Shown piece by piece: positions 21,083 to 30,343 of a stretch of DNA of 37,483 nucleotides. The stretch is from Treponema sp. UBA3662 (GTDB lineage Bacteria > Spirochaetota > Spirochaetia > Treponematales > Treponemataceae): contig DFJV01000005.1 of the NCBI GenBank assembly GCA_002373205.1, forward strand, positions 1 through 37,483, given 5' to 3'. The position numbers and the translations under genes are program-made. The notes beneath the pieces are model-generated. The model saw only the letters and a program-made list of their open reading frames with translations. It made no database searches and was not told where the DNA came from. Position 1 is the stretch's first letter, and each line of letters starts with the position of its first letter.

Positions 21083-21102
21083 GTTACCGATTGTTCGGTA
21101 AC
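21083..21102. promoter_or_regulatory. Palindromic operator, probably for the adjacent TetR protein
   Basis: GTTACCGA and TCGGTAAC are perfect 8-bp half sites around a TTGT centre (20 bp in total). They cover the first transcribed bases, the right place for a repressor to block the promoter. The half-site resembles operators bound by many TetR-family repressors. Confidence 0.75.
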
Positions 21103-21112
21103 AATACGCGCT

Positions 21113-22384
21113 ATGGCAGAGAATACAAAAGAAAGGATAATAAGCGCGGTGTTTTCATTCTACCGCGACGGAAAAATAAAGAAAATTTCTCTTTCCAAGA
21201 TTGCCGCAGAGGTTGGCATTAGCAAGGCTGCCATTTTCCGCCACTTTGCAAACCGCGAAGAGCTGGAGGAGACTCTTTTGCAGACCGTCTACGACCGCTT
21301 TGCCTCTCTGGTGACTGCCGTTCAGGGGATGCTTGGCCGTGGTGACTCTTCCGCTGTCCTGCCCTTTATAATAGAGACTCTTTGCCGCCACACTGAATAC
21401 ATAAACTACCTGCGCTCAACTTCGCCCGATTTTTCGCTGGACACTTTTGTGCTTGAAGGAAAGAAGCGTGGGGTGCGCATGTTTGACTCTGTATTTGCCC
21501 CCGACGGCTCTGTTCAGAACAAGCGCTTTTACTATACCGCGGTTTTTGTCTGCGTGGAACTGCTGGAATTTGTTTACATCTGGAATTTTTACCGTGAAGA
21601 AAGCAATGACGTGGCCTATTATTCCAAGCGGTCAGCGGAATTTATCCACAGCGGTCTTGGCAGGGCTGGCTTTCTTCTTTCCGACGGCCGGATGCAAAGT
21701 CTTGAGCAGGGCTGCCTTGCCTGCGTTATGAATGCAAGGGGGGTGGACGCTAAGCTTGCGGCGGTTTCTGCGGTGGTTGCAAAAAAGGGCTATGCGGAAC
21801 TTACCATGGATTCCATTGCGGCGGAACTGGGCATGGCAAAAAGTTCCTTCTATTCTATATATAAGAACAAGGAAGACATGATTCTTTCGCTTCTTGAAAG
21901 TGAATTTTCTGAATTCGGAAGGATTCTTGCCCTTGCGCTAAGGGATGCCGCTACTTTTGACGAATGCATATTTTCGATTGTTTGCACCACGACCATTTAT
22001 TTTTTCAAGCGCAGTGAAATTCTTGAGGCCTGCAAGTGGATTGAATTCCAGCGAGTTGACGGTAATGATGGGGACAGCAGGCTTCGCGAGATTTTTAATT
22101 CGCCTGAGCATGTTTCCTTTAAGAAGATTCTCTTTGCAAAGAAGGATTCTTTTGTGTTCCCGGAGCATCTTAGCGAGTCCCACAAGGAGCTTGCCCGCGA
22201 TCTTATACTGAGCACTGCTTTCGGGGAGCCTTTGATGTTTCTTGCCCACGGAATCAGGCACGGTTTTCCCCTGGAATTTTATTCGGAGATTGTGCGCGCA
22301 ATTTACAAAATGCTTATGAGCGGAGTTGTAAGTTATACAAAAGACGGAAATATATTCAGTTATGGTAAAAAGGAGGAATTCTGA
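21113..22384 (+). CDS. Tandem double TetR-family transcriptional regulator
   Basis: 423 residues from the ATG at 21113; an earlier in-frame ATG lies inside the promoter/operator. Two complete TetR-type DNA-binding domains are visible. The first is at about 5-58, with ISLSKIAAEVGISKAAIFRHFANREEL. The second is at about 205-262, with LTMDSIAAELGMAKSSFYSIYKNKEDM. Each is followed by a helical ligand/dimer domain of about 130-160 residues. TetR repressors are normally about 200 residues with one domain, so this looks like an in-frame fusion or duplication that could act as a one-chain pseudo-dimer. It overlaps the next gene by 1 nt (TGATG). Predicted role: drug- or metabolite-responsive repressor of the efflux operon, including itself, through the palindrome at 21083-21102. 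Confidence 0.85.
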   Translation: MAENTKERIISAVFSFYRDGKIKKISLSKIAAEVGISKAAIFRHFANREELEETLLQTVYDRFASLVTAVQGMLGRGDSSAVLPFIIETLCRHTEYINYLRSTSPDFSLDTFVLEGKKRGVRMFDSVFAPDGSVQNKRFYYTAVFVCVELLEFVYIWNFYREESNDVAYYSKRSAEFIHSGLGRAGFLLSDGRMQSLEQGCLACVMNARGVDAKLAAVSAVVAKKGYAELTMDSIAAELGMAKSSFYSIYKNKEDMILSLLESEFSEFGRILALALRDAATFDECIFSIVCTTTIYFFKRSEILEACKWIEFQRVDGNDGDSRLREIFNSPEHVSFKKILFAKKDSFVFPEHLSESHKELARDLILSTAFGEPLMFLAHGIRHGFPLEFYSEIVRAIYKMLMSGVVSYTKDGNIFSYGKKEEF

Positions 22385-23802
22385 TGAATTCTTTATTTAA
22401 TAAAATGACGAAATCTTTTGCCCCGGCAGTTCTGGCCCTTGGCTTGGCAGCGCAGCTTGTGCTTTCGCCCAATGCCTTTGCGGAAGATGGCGGGCAAAAA
22501 ACGGTAACGCTTACGGTTGAAAAGGCCGTTGACTACGCAAAGAAAAACAGCCGTGCGCTAAAGAGTGCGGACATAGACCTGGACATAAAGAGAAGGGCTT
22601 CTGCATATTCCTGGAATGTGCTTTTTCCAGACGTTACCGTTAGCGGTACGATGAGCCGTGCAAACAGCGTGGAGTCTTCCATTAAGCAGGCGAATGCAAT
22701 GGCTCCCATTATGAATGCAATAGGAGTTCCCTTTGAGGAGAAGAAGGAAACGGAGAGCATGCACTGGACTGCGGTGGGCAACGTAACGGCAAGCCTTAAC
22801 CTTAGCCTGGCCTACGTTAATTCCATTAGGGCTGCTAAGGCGGACTACGAGGCTGGTAAGATAAGCTGGGAAAAGAGCCAGAAGGAAACCCTTGCCAACG
22901 TAAAGAAGCTTTTTTACGGTCTTCTTCTTGCCCAGGAAAACCTTAACCTTCAGAAGCGCAGTCTTGAAAACGCAAGGCAGAGAAGCGCTCAGGCAGCAGC
23001 CAACTTTAGGAACGGACGCATACCGGAGCTTGCCCTTTTGCAGGCACAGGTAACTTACCAGAACATGGTTCCTGAGGTTGAGCAGGCGGAGTTGCAGTTT
23101 AAGCAGCAGAAGAATATGTTTGCTTTTTTGCTTGGAATGCCTGTTGGAACGGAGATTGTCTTGGACGGCAGCATAGATCCTGAATACGTTGACCTTAACG
23201 CTGATGACCTTATGAAAAAATATCTTGAAGACAGCTTGGACTACAAGTCTTTGCAGGCAACCCTCAACACAATGAACTTGCAGTTGGGCGCTGCAAACAT
23301 GGCGGCTTTTACACCGGCACTTGCACTAAGCTACAGCTACCAGCCGGTTCTTCCCGATGCGCTTGATGCCGACTGGGGAGACAAGGACGCTTGGGTGGAC
23401 AACGGTTCCTTTAGCGTTACCCTCGCTTGGAAGATTTCGGACATGCTCCCCTGGTCAAAGAACAGGCAGCAGGCTAAGGACTTAAAGGCAAACATACAGA
23501 AGCTTGAGCTTAGCCTTCAGGATGTCCGCGAGAACCAGAGGATGAAGATTCAGGAGGCCGTGGACAACCTAAAGATGTGCCGCGAGCAGATTCAGTCCAT
23601 GCAGAGAAACGTAACCCTTGCGCAGCGTTCCTACAACATGAGTGCAACCGCCTACATGAACGGTACCCGCGAGCTTTTGGACCTGCGTGATGCAGAAAAC
23701 CAGCTGAACCAGGCAAAACTTGGCCTTGCAAACCAGAAGTTCAACTACATAAGTTCACTTTTGGATTTGGAAACCCTGCTTGGCATTGAACTAAAAAAAT
23801 AG
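22384..23802 (+). CDS. TolC-like outer-membrane efflux protein
   Basis: 472 residues of the outer membrane efflux protein (OEP/TolC) family. A signal peptide covers about residues 1-33 (AVLALGLAAQLVLSPNAFA). It is followed by two copies of the long-helix repeat pattern: VEKAVDYAKKNSRALKSADIDLDIKRRASAYSWN near the N-terminus and ARQRSAQAAANFRNGRIPELALLQAQVTYQN in the middle. The C-terminal repeat ends LAQRSYNMSATAYMNGTRELLDLRDAENQLNQAKLGLANQKFNYISSLLDLETLLG, a very typical OEP end. It forms the exit duct for the pump encoded downstream. AAGGAGG lies 7 nt before the ATG, within the regulator's last codons. Confidence 0.9.
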   Translation: MNSLFNKMTKSFAPAVLALGLAAQLVLSPNAFAEDGGQKTVTLTVEKAVDYAKKNSRALKSADIDLDIKRRASAYSWNVLFPDVTVSGTMSRANSVESSIKQANAMAPIMNAIGVPFEEKKETESMHWTAVGNVTASLNLSLAYVNSIRAAKADYEAGKISWEKSQKETLANVKKLFYGLLLAQENLNLQKRSLENARQRSAQAAANFRNGRIPELALLQAQVTYQNMVPEVEQAELQFKQQKNMFAFLLGMPVGTEIVLDGSIDPEYVDLNADDLMKKYLEDSLDYKSLQATLNTMNLQLGAANMAAFTPALALSYSYQPVLPDALDADWGDKDAWVDNGSFSVTLAWKISDMLPWSKNRQQAKDLKANIQKLELSLQDVRENQRMKIQEAVDNLKMCREQIQSMQRNVTLAQRSYNMSATAYMNGTRELLDLRDAENQLNQAKLGLANQKFNYISSLLDLETLLGIELKK

Positions 23803-23821
23803 ATAGATTAAGGAGTTTTTT

Positions 23822-24757
23822 ATGAATAGAACAATTTCACAGGCGGCGCGTGCATCTTTTGTGCTTACATCCGCTTTGCTTTTTACAATCGCTTTTTCCG
23901 GCTGTTCCAAGAAGGAAGCCGAAGCAAAGAAAGAAGGAGAGGAAACTGTATTTGCCGTAAACGTAAGCAAGGTAGGTCAGGGCAATCTTGATGAATACCT
24001 TGAATTTGGCGGAGACGTGTCATCTTCTTCATCCGTAAGCGTAATGCCGGATATGGCAGGAAAAATTTCCCGCATCCTGGTAAGCGTTGGCGATTCTGTT
24101 GCCAAGAACCAGGTTATTGCTTATGTAGACGCAAGCACACCCGGTATGTACTACAGCCAGAGCCCTGTCCGCTCACCAATCAGCGGAATTGTAACTTCCT
24201 TTACGCCAAACGTTGGCTCCCAGGTTTCTCCTGCAATGGCTGTTGCAACCGTAAGCCAGACGGACAATCTGGAAATAAAGATAAGCGTTGCAGAGCGCTT
24301 TGTTAGCCGCATCAAGATGGACCAGAACGCATTTATTTCTTTTAACGCATATCCCGGAGTTGAATTTACTGCAAAGGTCGTGGAGATAAGCCCAGTTTTG
24401 GACACTTCCACCCGCACAATGAACGCAAAGCTCCGCCTTTCACCAAACGACGACAGGATTCACGTTGGTATGTATGGCCGCGTAAAACTCATAACCGACA
24501 GTGTAAACAATGCAATCGTTGTTCCGCTTGGCGCAATCGTTCAGCGTGACGGCAAGCCCTACATCTTTGTGGTTAGTTCCCAGAAGACGGAGAGTGAACC
24601 TGCCCGCGTAAAGCTTCAGAGCGTTTCTGAAGGAATTACCGTTGACAACAAGACGGAAATTACCAACGGAATTTCTGCCGGTGACATGATTGTTGTAAAG
24701 GGACAGTCTCTTTTGAATGACGGTTCTGCCGTAAACATTGTTTCTGTTTCGGAATAG
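23822..24757 (+). CDS. RND efflux periplasmic adaptor lipoprotein (MFP)
   Basis: 311 residues. The signal ends in a lipobox at IAFSGC, so it is anchored to the inner membrane. Characteristic adaptor segments are the lipoyl-like half motifs (GKISRILVSVGDSVAKNQVIAYVD and SPVRSPISGIVTSFTPNVGSQVSPAMAVATVSQ), a beta-barrel part (AKVVEISPVLDTSTRTMNAKLRL, HVGMYGRVKLI) and a membrane-proximal end (AIVVPLGAIVQRDGKPYIFVV). The helical hairpin between the lipoyl halves is nearly absent, as expected for a short-hairpin adaptor. SD AAGGAG lies before the ATG. It is the middle gene of the pump operon. Confidence 0.9.
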   Translation: MNRTISQAARASFVLTSALLFTIAFSGCSKKEAEAKKEGEETVFAVNVSKVGQGNLDEYLEFGGDVSSSSSVSVMPDMAGKISRILVSVGDSVAKNQVIAYVDASTPGMYYSQSPVRSPISGIVTSFTPNVGSQVSPAMAVATVSQTDNLEIKISVAERFVSRIKMDQNAFISFNAYPGVEFTAKVVEISPVLDTSTRTMNAKLRLSPNDDRIHVGMYGRVKLITDSVNNAIVVPLGAIVQRDGKPYIFVVSSQKTESEPARVKLQSVSEGITVDNKTEITNGISAGDMIVVKGQSLLNDGSAVNIVSVSE

Positions 24758-24793
24758 TCTGAATATATGAATATAATATAGAAGGAATAAAAT

Positions 24794-27700
24794 ATGACTT
24801 TATCAGAAAGAGCGGTTCATAAACCTGTAACAACCCTGCTGATTTTTTTTGTTCTTATTGCGCTGGGAATTTTCTGTACGTTGAACCTGCCAATGGACAT
24901 GTACCCAAACATGGATCTTCCCTACATGATTGTATATACCACTTACAACAATGCAGGTCCTGAGGAAGTTGAACAGAGCGTTACCCGTACGCTGGAATCT
25001 TCACTTTCGGGTCTTGGCGGATTAAAGAAGATGCAGTCCCAGTCCTCCACTGGACTAAGCCTTATCATCCTTGAATTCAACTACGGAACTAACCTTGATA
25101 CATCCGCAAACGAGATCCGAGACAAGATAGATATTGTGCGTTCATACCTCCCTGATGACGCTTCAACACCGCTTACAATTCAAATGGATCCTTCCATGAT
25201 GCCAATAAAGGTTCTTGCGGTAAAGGGAAACCGTACTCCAGAGGAACTCCGCGATTATGCGGAAGACGTTATTCAGCCACGCCTTGAGCAGCTGGACGGA
25301 ATTGCAAGTGCAAACGTTACCGGTGGTAGGGAAGAGTCAATCAACGTAGACATTCCCCGCGACCGCCTTGAAGCATACAGCCTTAGCGTAAGCCAGGTTG
25401 CCCAGATGATTGGTGCCCAGAACATCCAGAGTTCCGGCGGTAAGATTACAAGCGGAGACTTGAATTACACAATAAAGACAAACGGAAAGTACCAGAGCAT
25501 AGAGGACTTGCGCAACACGGTAATTTCCTACAAGATGGCCGCTTCCGACGGAATGAATGCACCTGAGCTTAAGACAATCCTTCTCCGCGACATTGCAGAC
25601 ATCTATGACGGTTACAAGGACGTTTCAACCCTTGCTTATCTTGACGGTGAACCTTGTGTTCTTATCATGCTGCAGAAGCAGAGTGGCAAAAACTCTGTCC
25701 AGGCGGCAAGAAGGGTAGACAAGGCAATTCCTACAATAAAAGCAGCCCTTCCTACGGACATAGAAATTGTAGAAGTATACGATACTACCGATGCAATCGA
25801 ACAGACCATCGGCGAAGTTGTAAACTCTGTTATTGTTGGTGCAATCCTTGCTGTTTTGGTTCTTATTGTCTTCCTCCGCTCATTGAGGAGTACAATCATC
25901 ATAGCCCTTGCAATTCCTGTTTCCGTAATGATAACTTTGTTTGCCATGTACTTTATGGACATTACGATTAACATGGTTTCTACAGCGGGTCTTTTGCTTG
26001 GTATAGGTATGCTTGTAGACAACTCCATAGTTGTTCTTGAAAACATATTCTCCTACAGGCAGAAGGGAACCAAGTCCAGCGTTGCTTCTGTTCTTGGTGC
26101 AAGGGAAATGATTACTTCTATTACGGCAAGTACCCTTACTTCCGTCTGTATCTTCCTTCCTATGCTTATGTTCAAGAAGATGCTTGGAATTATGGGACAG
26201 ATGTTCAACGACCTTGCTTGGACAATCATCATCTCCCTCATGAGCTCTCTTATTGTTGCAATCGCACTTGTTCCTGCCCTTACATCGCGCTTCATGCAGA
26301 TTTCAATTCATGAATACAATACGGATAAGCCTTTGGACCGCTTTAACCGCTGGGCAGATAAATTCTTTGACAATCTGGACATAAGGTATTCGCACGGAGT
26401 AAAGCGTGTTCTTCGCCACAGAAAGCTTGTCATATTCAGCCTTATTGGTCTTTTTATAGTTTCTTTTGCTGTTATAAAAGTAGTTGGATTCATCTTTATG
26501 CCCGAACCAGCTTCCAACATGATTTCCATAGACTTTGCCCTGCCCAAGGGAACTCCCCTTGACGTTACGGAAAACACGATTCTTTCCATGCAGGCAATGG
26601 CAAGTCAGGAGCTTAAGGGTGTAAAGTACACGATGGTTTCCGTCGGAGGCACGTCCTGGTTCTCATCAGGTTCAGAGACAAATTCCGGACGAATCGTATT
26701 CTCACTTTACCCTGTAGAAGAAAGGCAGCCCGATTGGGATAACGAAAAAACTGCCAAGGAAAAGCTTAGAAAATACTTTACCATGTTCCCGGGAGCAGAC
26801 TTGAGCTTCTCCAAGAATATGAACAGCGCAGGTTCTGGCGGAATGAGCATAGACATAAAGAGCGATGACCTTGAGCTTGTCCGTTCAACCGCAACCCAGA
26901 TAGAAAAGCTTCTTAAGGAAAAGGCACAGGATTATGTTACGGAAGTTGCAAGCGATGTAGAAGACGGTCTTCCACAGGCAGAAATCATCGTTGACCGCGA
27001 CCGCATGTACGAGCTTGGACTGAATGTTTACGGAGTTGGAAGTGAAATTACAGCCGCAATCAACGGAACTACCGCAAGCCGCTACACCAAGAACGGAGAC
27101 GACATAGACATTCTTGTGCGCATGAGTGAGCGTGACAAGACAAAGCTTGCAGACCTTGACCAGATTACAGTTGTTAACAGCCAGGGGCAGCAGATTCCTT
27201 TGAGCAGCTTTGCCCACTATGAGCAGAACGAAGCCCCTGTTACAATCTTCCGCGAATCCCAGGCCCGTATTGCACACGTTACGGCTAAGCCTGTAAGCGG
27301 AAAGTCTTTGGACGTTATCCAGAAGGAAATCAACAAGCTCATAAGCGACAACATTCCTCAGGATGAAAATGTCCTTATATCATTCTCCGGTGACTATGCA
27401 GACATGATGGAAGCAGTCATTAAGTTTGGTGCAATCATCATCATGGCGGCATTCCTTGTATTCGTAGTAATGGCAAGCCAGTTTGAGTCTCTTATTGACC
27501 CCTTCATTGTTATTATGACAATTCCGCTTTCCTTCATCGGTGTGTTTACAATTTACCTTATTACGCAACAGCAGCTCAGCGTTATAACGATTATGGGTCT
27601 TCTGGTTCTTGTTGGTACAATCGTAAACAACGGTATCGTTCTTGTTGACTATACGAACCTTTTGCGGAAGAGGGGCTACAGCTTGGAGGACGCTTGTGTA

Positions 27701-28042
27701 GAAGCAGCCCGAAACCGTTTGCGCCCAATCCTTATGTCAACTCTTACGACCGTTATTTCTCTTGCACCTATGGCATTCTTCCCAGGTGAAGGTTCTGCGT
27801 CAATGCAGCCAATCTCGCTTACCGTATTCGGTGGTATGACATTCGGTTCATTGATGACACTCTTCCTTATGCCAACGGTTTACTACATCGTAAACAACCA
27901 CCGCATAAAGAAGGCTGCCAAGAAAGAAGCTAAGGCTCGTGCAAAGGCTTTGGCCGCCCGCAACGCCGCATTTGCAAGGGGAGAGAAAGTAAGCAGCTTA
28001 AAGAATCAGCAGGATCTTTTTGGTTCCGAGGAAAAGGAGTAG
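24794..28042 (+). CDS. RND multidrug/small-molecule efflux pump (AcrB/HAE-1 type)
   Basis: 1082 residues with two homologous halves, each with a TM helix, a large periplasmic loop and five or more TM helices. Visible landmarks are the N-terminal LSERAVHKPVTTLLIFFVLIALG; GPEEVEQSVTRTLESSLSGLGGLKKMQSQS early in the porter domain; the TM4 segment LGIGMLVDNSIVVLENI; and the second half GTIVNNGIVLVDYTNLLRKRG followed by NRLRPILMSTLTTVISLAPMAFFPGEGSA. The proton-relay TM4 Asp pair of AcrB (DD) is here DN. It uses the proton or sodium gradient to drive export through the TolC-like partner. GAAGGAA lies about 9 nt before the ATG. The substrate cannot be predicted. Confidence 0.93.
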   Translation: MTLSERAVHKPVTTLLIFFVLIALGIFCTLNLPMDMYPNMDLPYMIVYTTYNNAGPEEVEQSVTRTLESSLSGLGGLKKMQSQSSTGLSLIILEFNYGTNLDTSANEIRDKIDIVRSYLPDDASTPLTIQMDPSMMPIKVLAVKGNRTPEELRDYAEDVIQPRLEQLDGIASANVTGGREESINVDIPRDRLEAYSLSVSQVAQMIGAQNIQSSGGKITSGDLNYTIKTNGKYQSIEDLRNTVISYKMAASDGMNAPELKTILLRDIADIYDGYKDVSTLAYLDGEPCVLIMLQKQSGKNSVQAARRVDKAIPTIKAALPTDIEIVEVYDTTDAIEQTIGEVVNSVIVGAILAVLVLIVFLRSLRSTIIIALAIPVSVMITLFAMYFMDITINMVSTAGLLLGIGMLVDNSIVVLENIFSYRQKGTKSSVASVLGAREMITSITASTLTSVCIFLPMLMFKKMLGIMGQMFNDLAWTIIISLMSSLIVAIALVPALTSRFMQISIHEYNTDKPLDRFNRWADKFFDNLDIRYSHGVKRVLRHRKLVIFSLIGLFIVSFAVIKVVGFIFMPEPASNMISIDFALPKGTPLDVTENTILSMQAMASQELKGVKYTMVSVGGTSWFSSGSETNSGRIVFSLYPVEERQPDWDNEKTAKEKLRKYFTMFPGADLSFSKNMNSAGSGGMSIDIKSDDLELVRSTATQIEKLLKEKAQDYVTEVASDVEDGLPQAEIIVDRDRMYELGLNVYGVGSEITAAINGTTASRYTKNGDDIDILVRMSERDKTKLADLDQITVVNSQGQQIPLSSFAHYEQNEAPVTIFRESQARIAHVTAKPVSGKSLDVIQKEINKLISDNIPQDENVLISFSGDYADMMEAVIKFGAIIIMAAFLVFVVMASQFESLIDPFIVIMTIPLSFIGVFTIYLITQQQLSVITIMGLLVLVGTIVNNGIVLVDYTNLLRKRGYSLEDACVEAARNRLRPILMSTLTTVISLAPMAFFPGEGSASMQPISLTVFGGMTFGSLMTLFLMPTVYYIVNNHRIKKAAKKEAKARAKALAARNAAFARGEKVSSLKNQQDLFGSEEKE

Positions 28043-28048
28043 TGCATT

Positions 28049-28345
28049 ATGGAAAAGAAAGTCCGCATAGAGATAATTTATTCACAGGCCTTGGACGAAG
28101 ACTTCATCGCTGAATTCAGCAAGGCTGGAATCGTCCACAGGTATACAAAATTCAACAATGTTACCGGTGCCGGATTCAACAATCCGCATTTGGGGAACGA
28201 CGTGTGGCCTCAGCTTAACATGATGTACCTTATTTTTTGTGGCGAAGACGAAGCAGAAAAAATCAAGGAAATTGTTTCCAGGCTGCGCGAAAGTTATAAG
28301 ACCGAAGGAATTGCGTGTTTTATAAGTTCCGCAGAGGAATTCTAA
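28049..28345 (+). CDS. PG0541-type transporter-associated PII-like protein
   Basis: 98 residues with a ferredoxin-like beta-alpha-beta pattern (KVRIEIIYSQALDEDFIAEFSKAG, then YTKFNNVTGAGFNNPHLGNDVWPQLNMMYLIFCGEDEAEKIKEIVSRLRESYKTEGIACFI). This matches the small proteins found directly after RND pumps in Bacteroidetes and spirochaetes. The VTGAGFNNPHLG stretch corresponds to the T-loop region of PII-like folds. It starts 6 nt after the RND stop, with GGAAAAGGAG upstream, so it belongs to the pump operon. The role in the family is unproven; a regulatory subunit of the pump is the likely reading. Confidence 0.8.
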   Translation: MEKKVRIEIIYSQALDEDFIAEFSKAGIVHRYTKFNNVTGAGFNNPHLGNDVWPQLNMMYLIFCGEDEAEKIKEIVSRLRESYKTEGIACFISSAEEF

Positions 28346-28369
28346 GGGGAGATTTTACAGGAGGCATTT

Positions 28370-29335
28370 ATGGCTACGGAAAATAAAAAGTTAAAAAATT
28401 TCCTGACCCCGGTAAGGGTAATCTGGGGCTTGGTAGCTTTTGTTTTTGTGATTATGCTTTTCACAAGTTTTTTCATCGTGAATCCTGACGAGCAGTGCGT
28501 TATAACAAGGTTTGGCCGCTACTACGAAACACTTGGCCCTGGCCTTCACTACAAGCTGCCCTTTGGCATCGACAAGAAATATGTTGTTCCAGGTCCAAAG
28601 GCAATCCAGACCGAGCAGTTTGGTTTTGTTACGACTCACGGCGGACCTGTGAACCAGTACAAGAACGGTATTACAAATGAATCCACCATGCTTACAGGCG
28701 ACCTTAACATTGTAGACGTTGAGTGGATTATCCAGTACCGCATTACAGACCCAAAGGCCTGGCTCTTTACGGTTCAGGAAAAAGAGCAGACCATACGCGA
28801 CATAAGCCGCTCCGTGGTGAACACCCTTGTTGGTGACCGCGCAATTCTTGAGGTAATGAGCAACGAGAGAACCAACATAGAGAATCTTGCCGTTGAGCAG
28901 ATGAACCTCCAGTACAAAAAGCTTGGAATAGGAATAGATGTTTCTGCCGTAAAGCTCCAGAACATTGTTCCCCCTGCTGGTGTACAGGATGCCTTTGAAG
29001 ACGTAAACAAAGCTATTCAGGACATGAACCGCTACATCAACGAGGGCAAGGAACGCTACAATGCGGAAATCCCAAGGGCAAAGGGTGAAGCAGACCAGAA
29101 GGTTCAGGTTGCAGAAGGATATGCCGCCGAGCGTGTAAACAAGGCAAAGGGTGACGTTGCCCGCTTTAATTCAGTCTACGAGGAATACCGCAAGGCTCCG
29201 GCCGTTACCCGTGACCGTCTTTACCTTGAGACCATGGAAGAAATTTTTGCAGGCCAGGACAAGGAAAAGAAGCCTGCCCTCATCGACAGCGAGTTGGAAA
29301 ATATTTTGCCTGTCAAGAATCTTGGAAAAAACTAG
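28370..29335 (+). CDS. hflK: HflK, SPFH/band-7 membrane protein
   Basis: 321 residues. One N-terminal TM helix (about 17-38) is followed by a prohibitin/SPFH domain starting NPDEQCVITRFGRYYETLGPGLHYKLPFGIDK and including VDVEWIIQYRITDPKAWLF. The HflK signature VQDAFEDVNKAIQDMNRYINEGKERYNAEIPRAKGEADQ lies at about 205-245, with a long C-terminal helix after it. With HflC it forms a large ring that surrounds and restrains the FtsH protease. SD AGGAGG lies 6 nt before the ATG. Only 24 nt separate it from the PG0541-like gene, so read-through from the pump operon is possible. Confidence 0.92.
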   Translation: MATENKKLKNFLTPVRVIWGLVAFVFVIMLFTSFFIVNPDEQCVITRFGRYYETLGPGLHYKLPFGIDKKYVVPGPKAIQTEQFGFVTTHGGPVNQYKNGITNESTMLTGDLNIVDVEWIIQYRITDPKAWLFTVQEKEQTIRDISRSVVNTLVGDRAILEVMSNERTNIENLAVEQMNLQYKKLGIGIDVSAVKLQNIVPPAGVQDAFEDVNKAIQDMNRYINEGKERYNAEIPRAKGEADQKVQVAEGYAAERVNKAKGDVARFNSVYEEYRKAPAVTRDRLYLETMEEIFAGQDKEKKPALIDSELENILPVKNLGKN

Positions 29336-29344
29336 GGGGAACAA

Positions 29345-30334
29345 ATGAAGAAATCTTACATAGCCATAATTCTTGTTGTCTTGGCATTTTTTATTTTTCT
29401 TGCGGAAGGTCCTTTTTACGTTGTTGACGAAGGAAGCCAGACCGTTACAACCCGCATGGGAAGAATCGTAAACACCCATACCCAGGCAGGCCTTTACATG
29501 AAGGCTCCCTTTATAGACAAGATTACAACATATCCTGCACGCATACTTTCCCTTGAAGGCGACAGCGAGCGCATCCCTACAAAGGAAAACCAGTTCATCA
29601 TAGTGGACACCACAAGCCGCTGGAGAATCAGCGACCCCGCTCTTTTCTACCAGTCATTTAAGACGCTTGAAGGTGCCTACATAAAGCTTAGCGACGTAAT
29701 TGATTCTGCAACGCGCACAATCATTACCCGCAACCGTCTCAGCGAAATTGTCCGTTCAAGCAACATCATCAACGAAAAAACAGCTGCCCAGAATTCATCC
29801 CTTTCCGGAATTGCAGACGACGAGAGTGCAGAAATTGAAGCTTTGCTCAACGTTTCAAACCAGAACGAAAATGTTTCCAAAGGCCGCACAAGACTCTGCG
29901 ACGAGATGACGGAAGAAGCCCGCAAGATGATGGGTGAATTTGGCATTGAGCTCATCGACATTGTTCCCCGCCAGATTAAGTATTCCGATGAACTTACGGA
30001 AAGCGTCTACAACCGTATGATAAAGGAACGCAACCAGGTTGCCCAAGCCTACCGCTCACTTGGCGAAGGTAAAAAAGCTGAATGGCTTGGTAAGCTGGAA
30101 AACGAAAAGCGTACAATAGAAAGTGAAGCCTACAAGGTAAGTGAAGAGACAAAGGGTAAGGCCGATGCAGAAGCTGCCGCAATCTACGCAGAAAGCTACA
30201 GCCGCGATCCCAAGTTCTACGAGTTCTGGAAAAGCCTTGAATCCTACAAGACTACCATGGGAACATTCGATACAACTTACAGTACCAAGCTTGACTACTT
30301 TAAGTATCTGTACAGTTCTGGCGGAAACCGCTAG
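29345..30334 (+). CDS. hflC: HflC, SPFH/band-7 membrane protein
   Basis: 329 residues. One N-terminal hydrophobic helix (about 5-21) is followed by FYVVDEGSQTVTTRMGRIVNTHTQAGLYMKAPFIDKITTYPARILSLEGDSERIPTKENQFIIVDTTSRWRI, an SPFH start typical of HflC. ELIDIVPRQIKYSDELTESVYNRMIKERNQVAQAYRSLGEGKKAEWLGK and AEAAAIYAESYSRDPKFYEFWKSLESYK are diagnostic of HflC. A Ser/Glu/Asn-rich insert lies at about 140-175. It starts 9 nt after hflK with GGGGGAA as SD. It is expected to act with HflK on FtsH. Confidence 0.92.
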   Translation: MKKSYIAIILVVLAFFIFLAEGPFYVVDEGSQTVTTRMGRIVNTHTQAGLYMKAPFIDKITTYPARILSLEGDSERIPTKENQFIIVDTTSRWRISDPALFYQSFKTLEGAYIKLSDVIDSATRTIITRNRLSEIVRSSNIINEKTAAQNSSLSGIADDESAEIEALLNVSNQNENVSKGRTRLCDEMTEEARKMMGEFGIELIDIVPRQIKYSDELTESVYNRMIKERNQVAQAYRSLGEGKKAEWLGKLENEKRTIESEAYKVSEETKGKADAEAAAIYAESYSRDPKFYEFWKSLESYKTTMGTFDTTYSTKLDYFKYLYSSGGNR

Positions 30335-30343
30335 AATAAGAAT

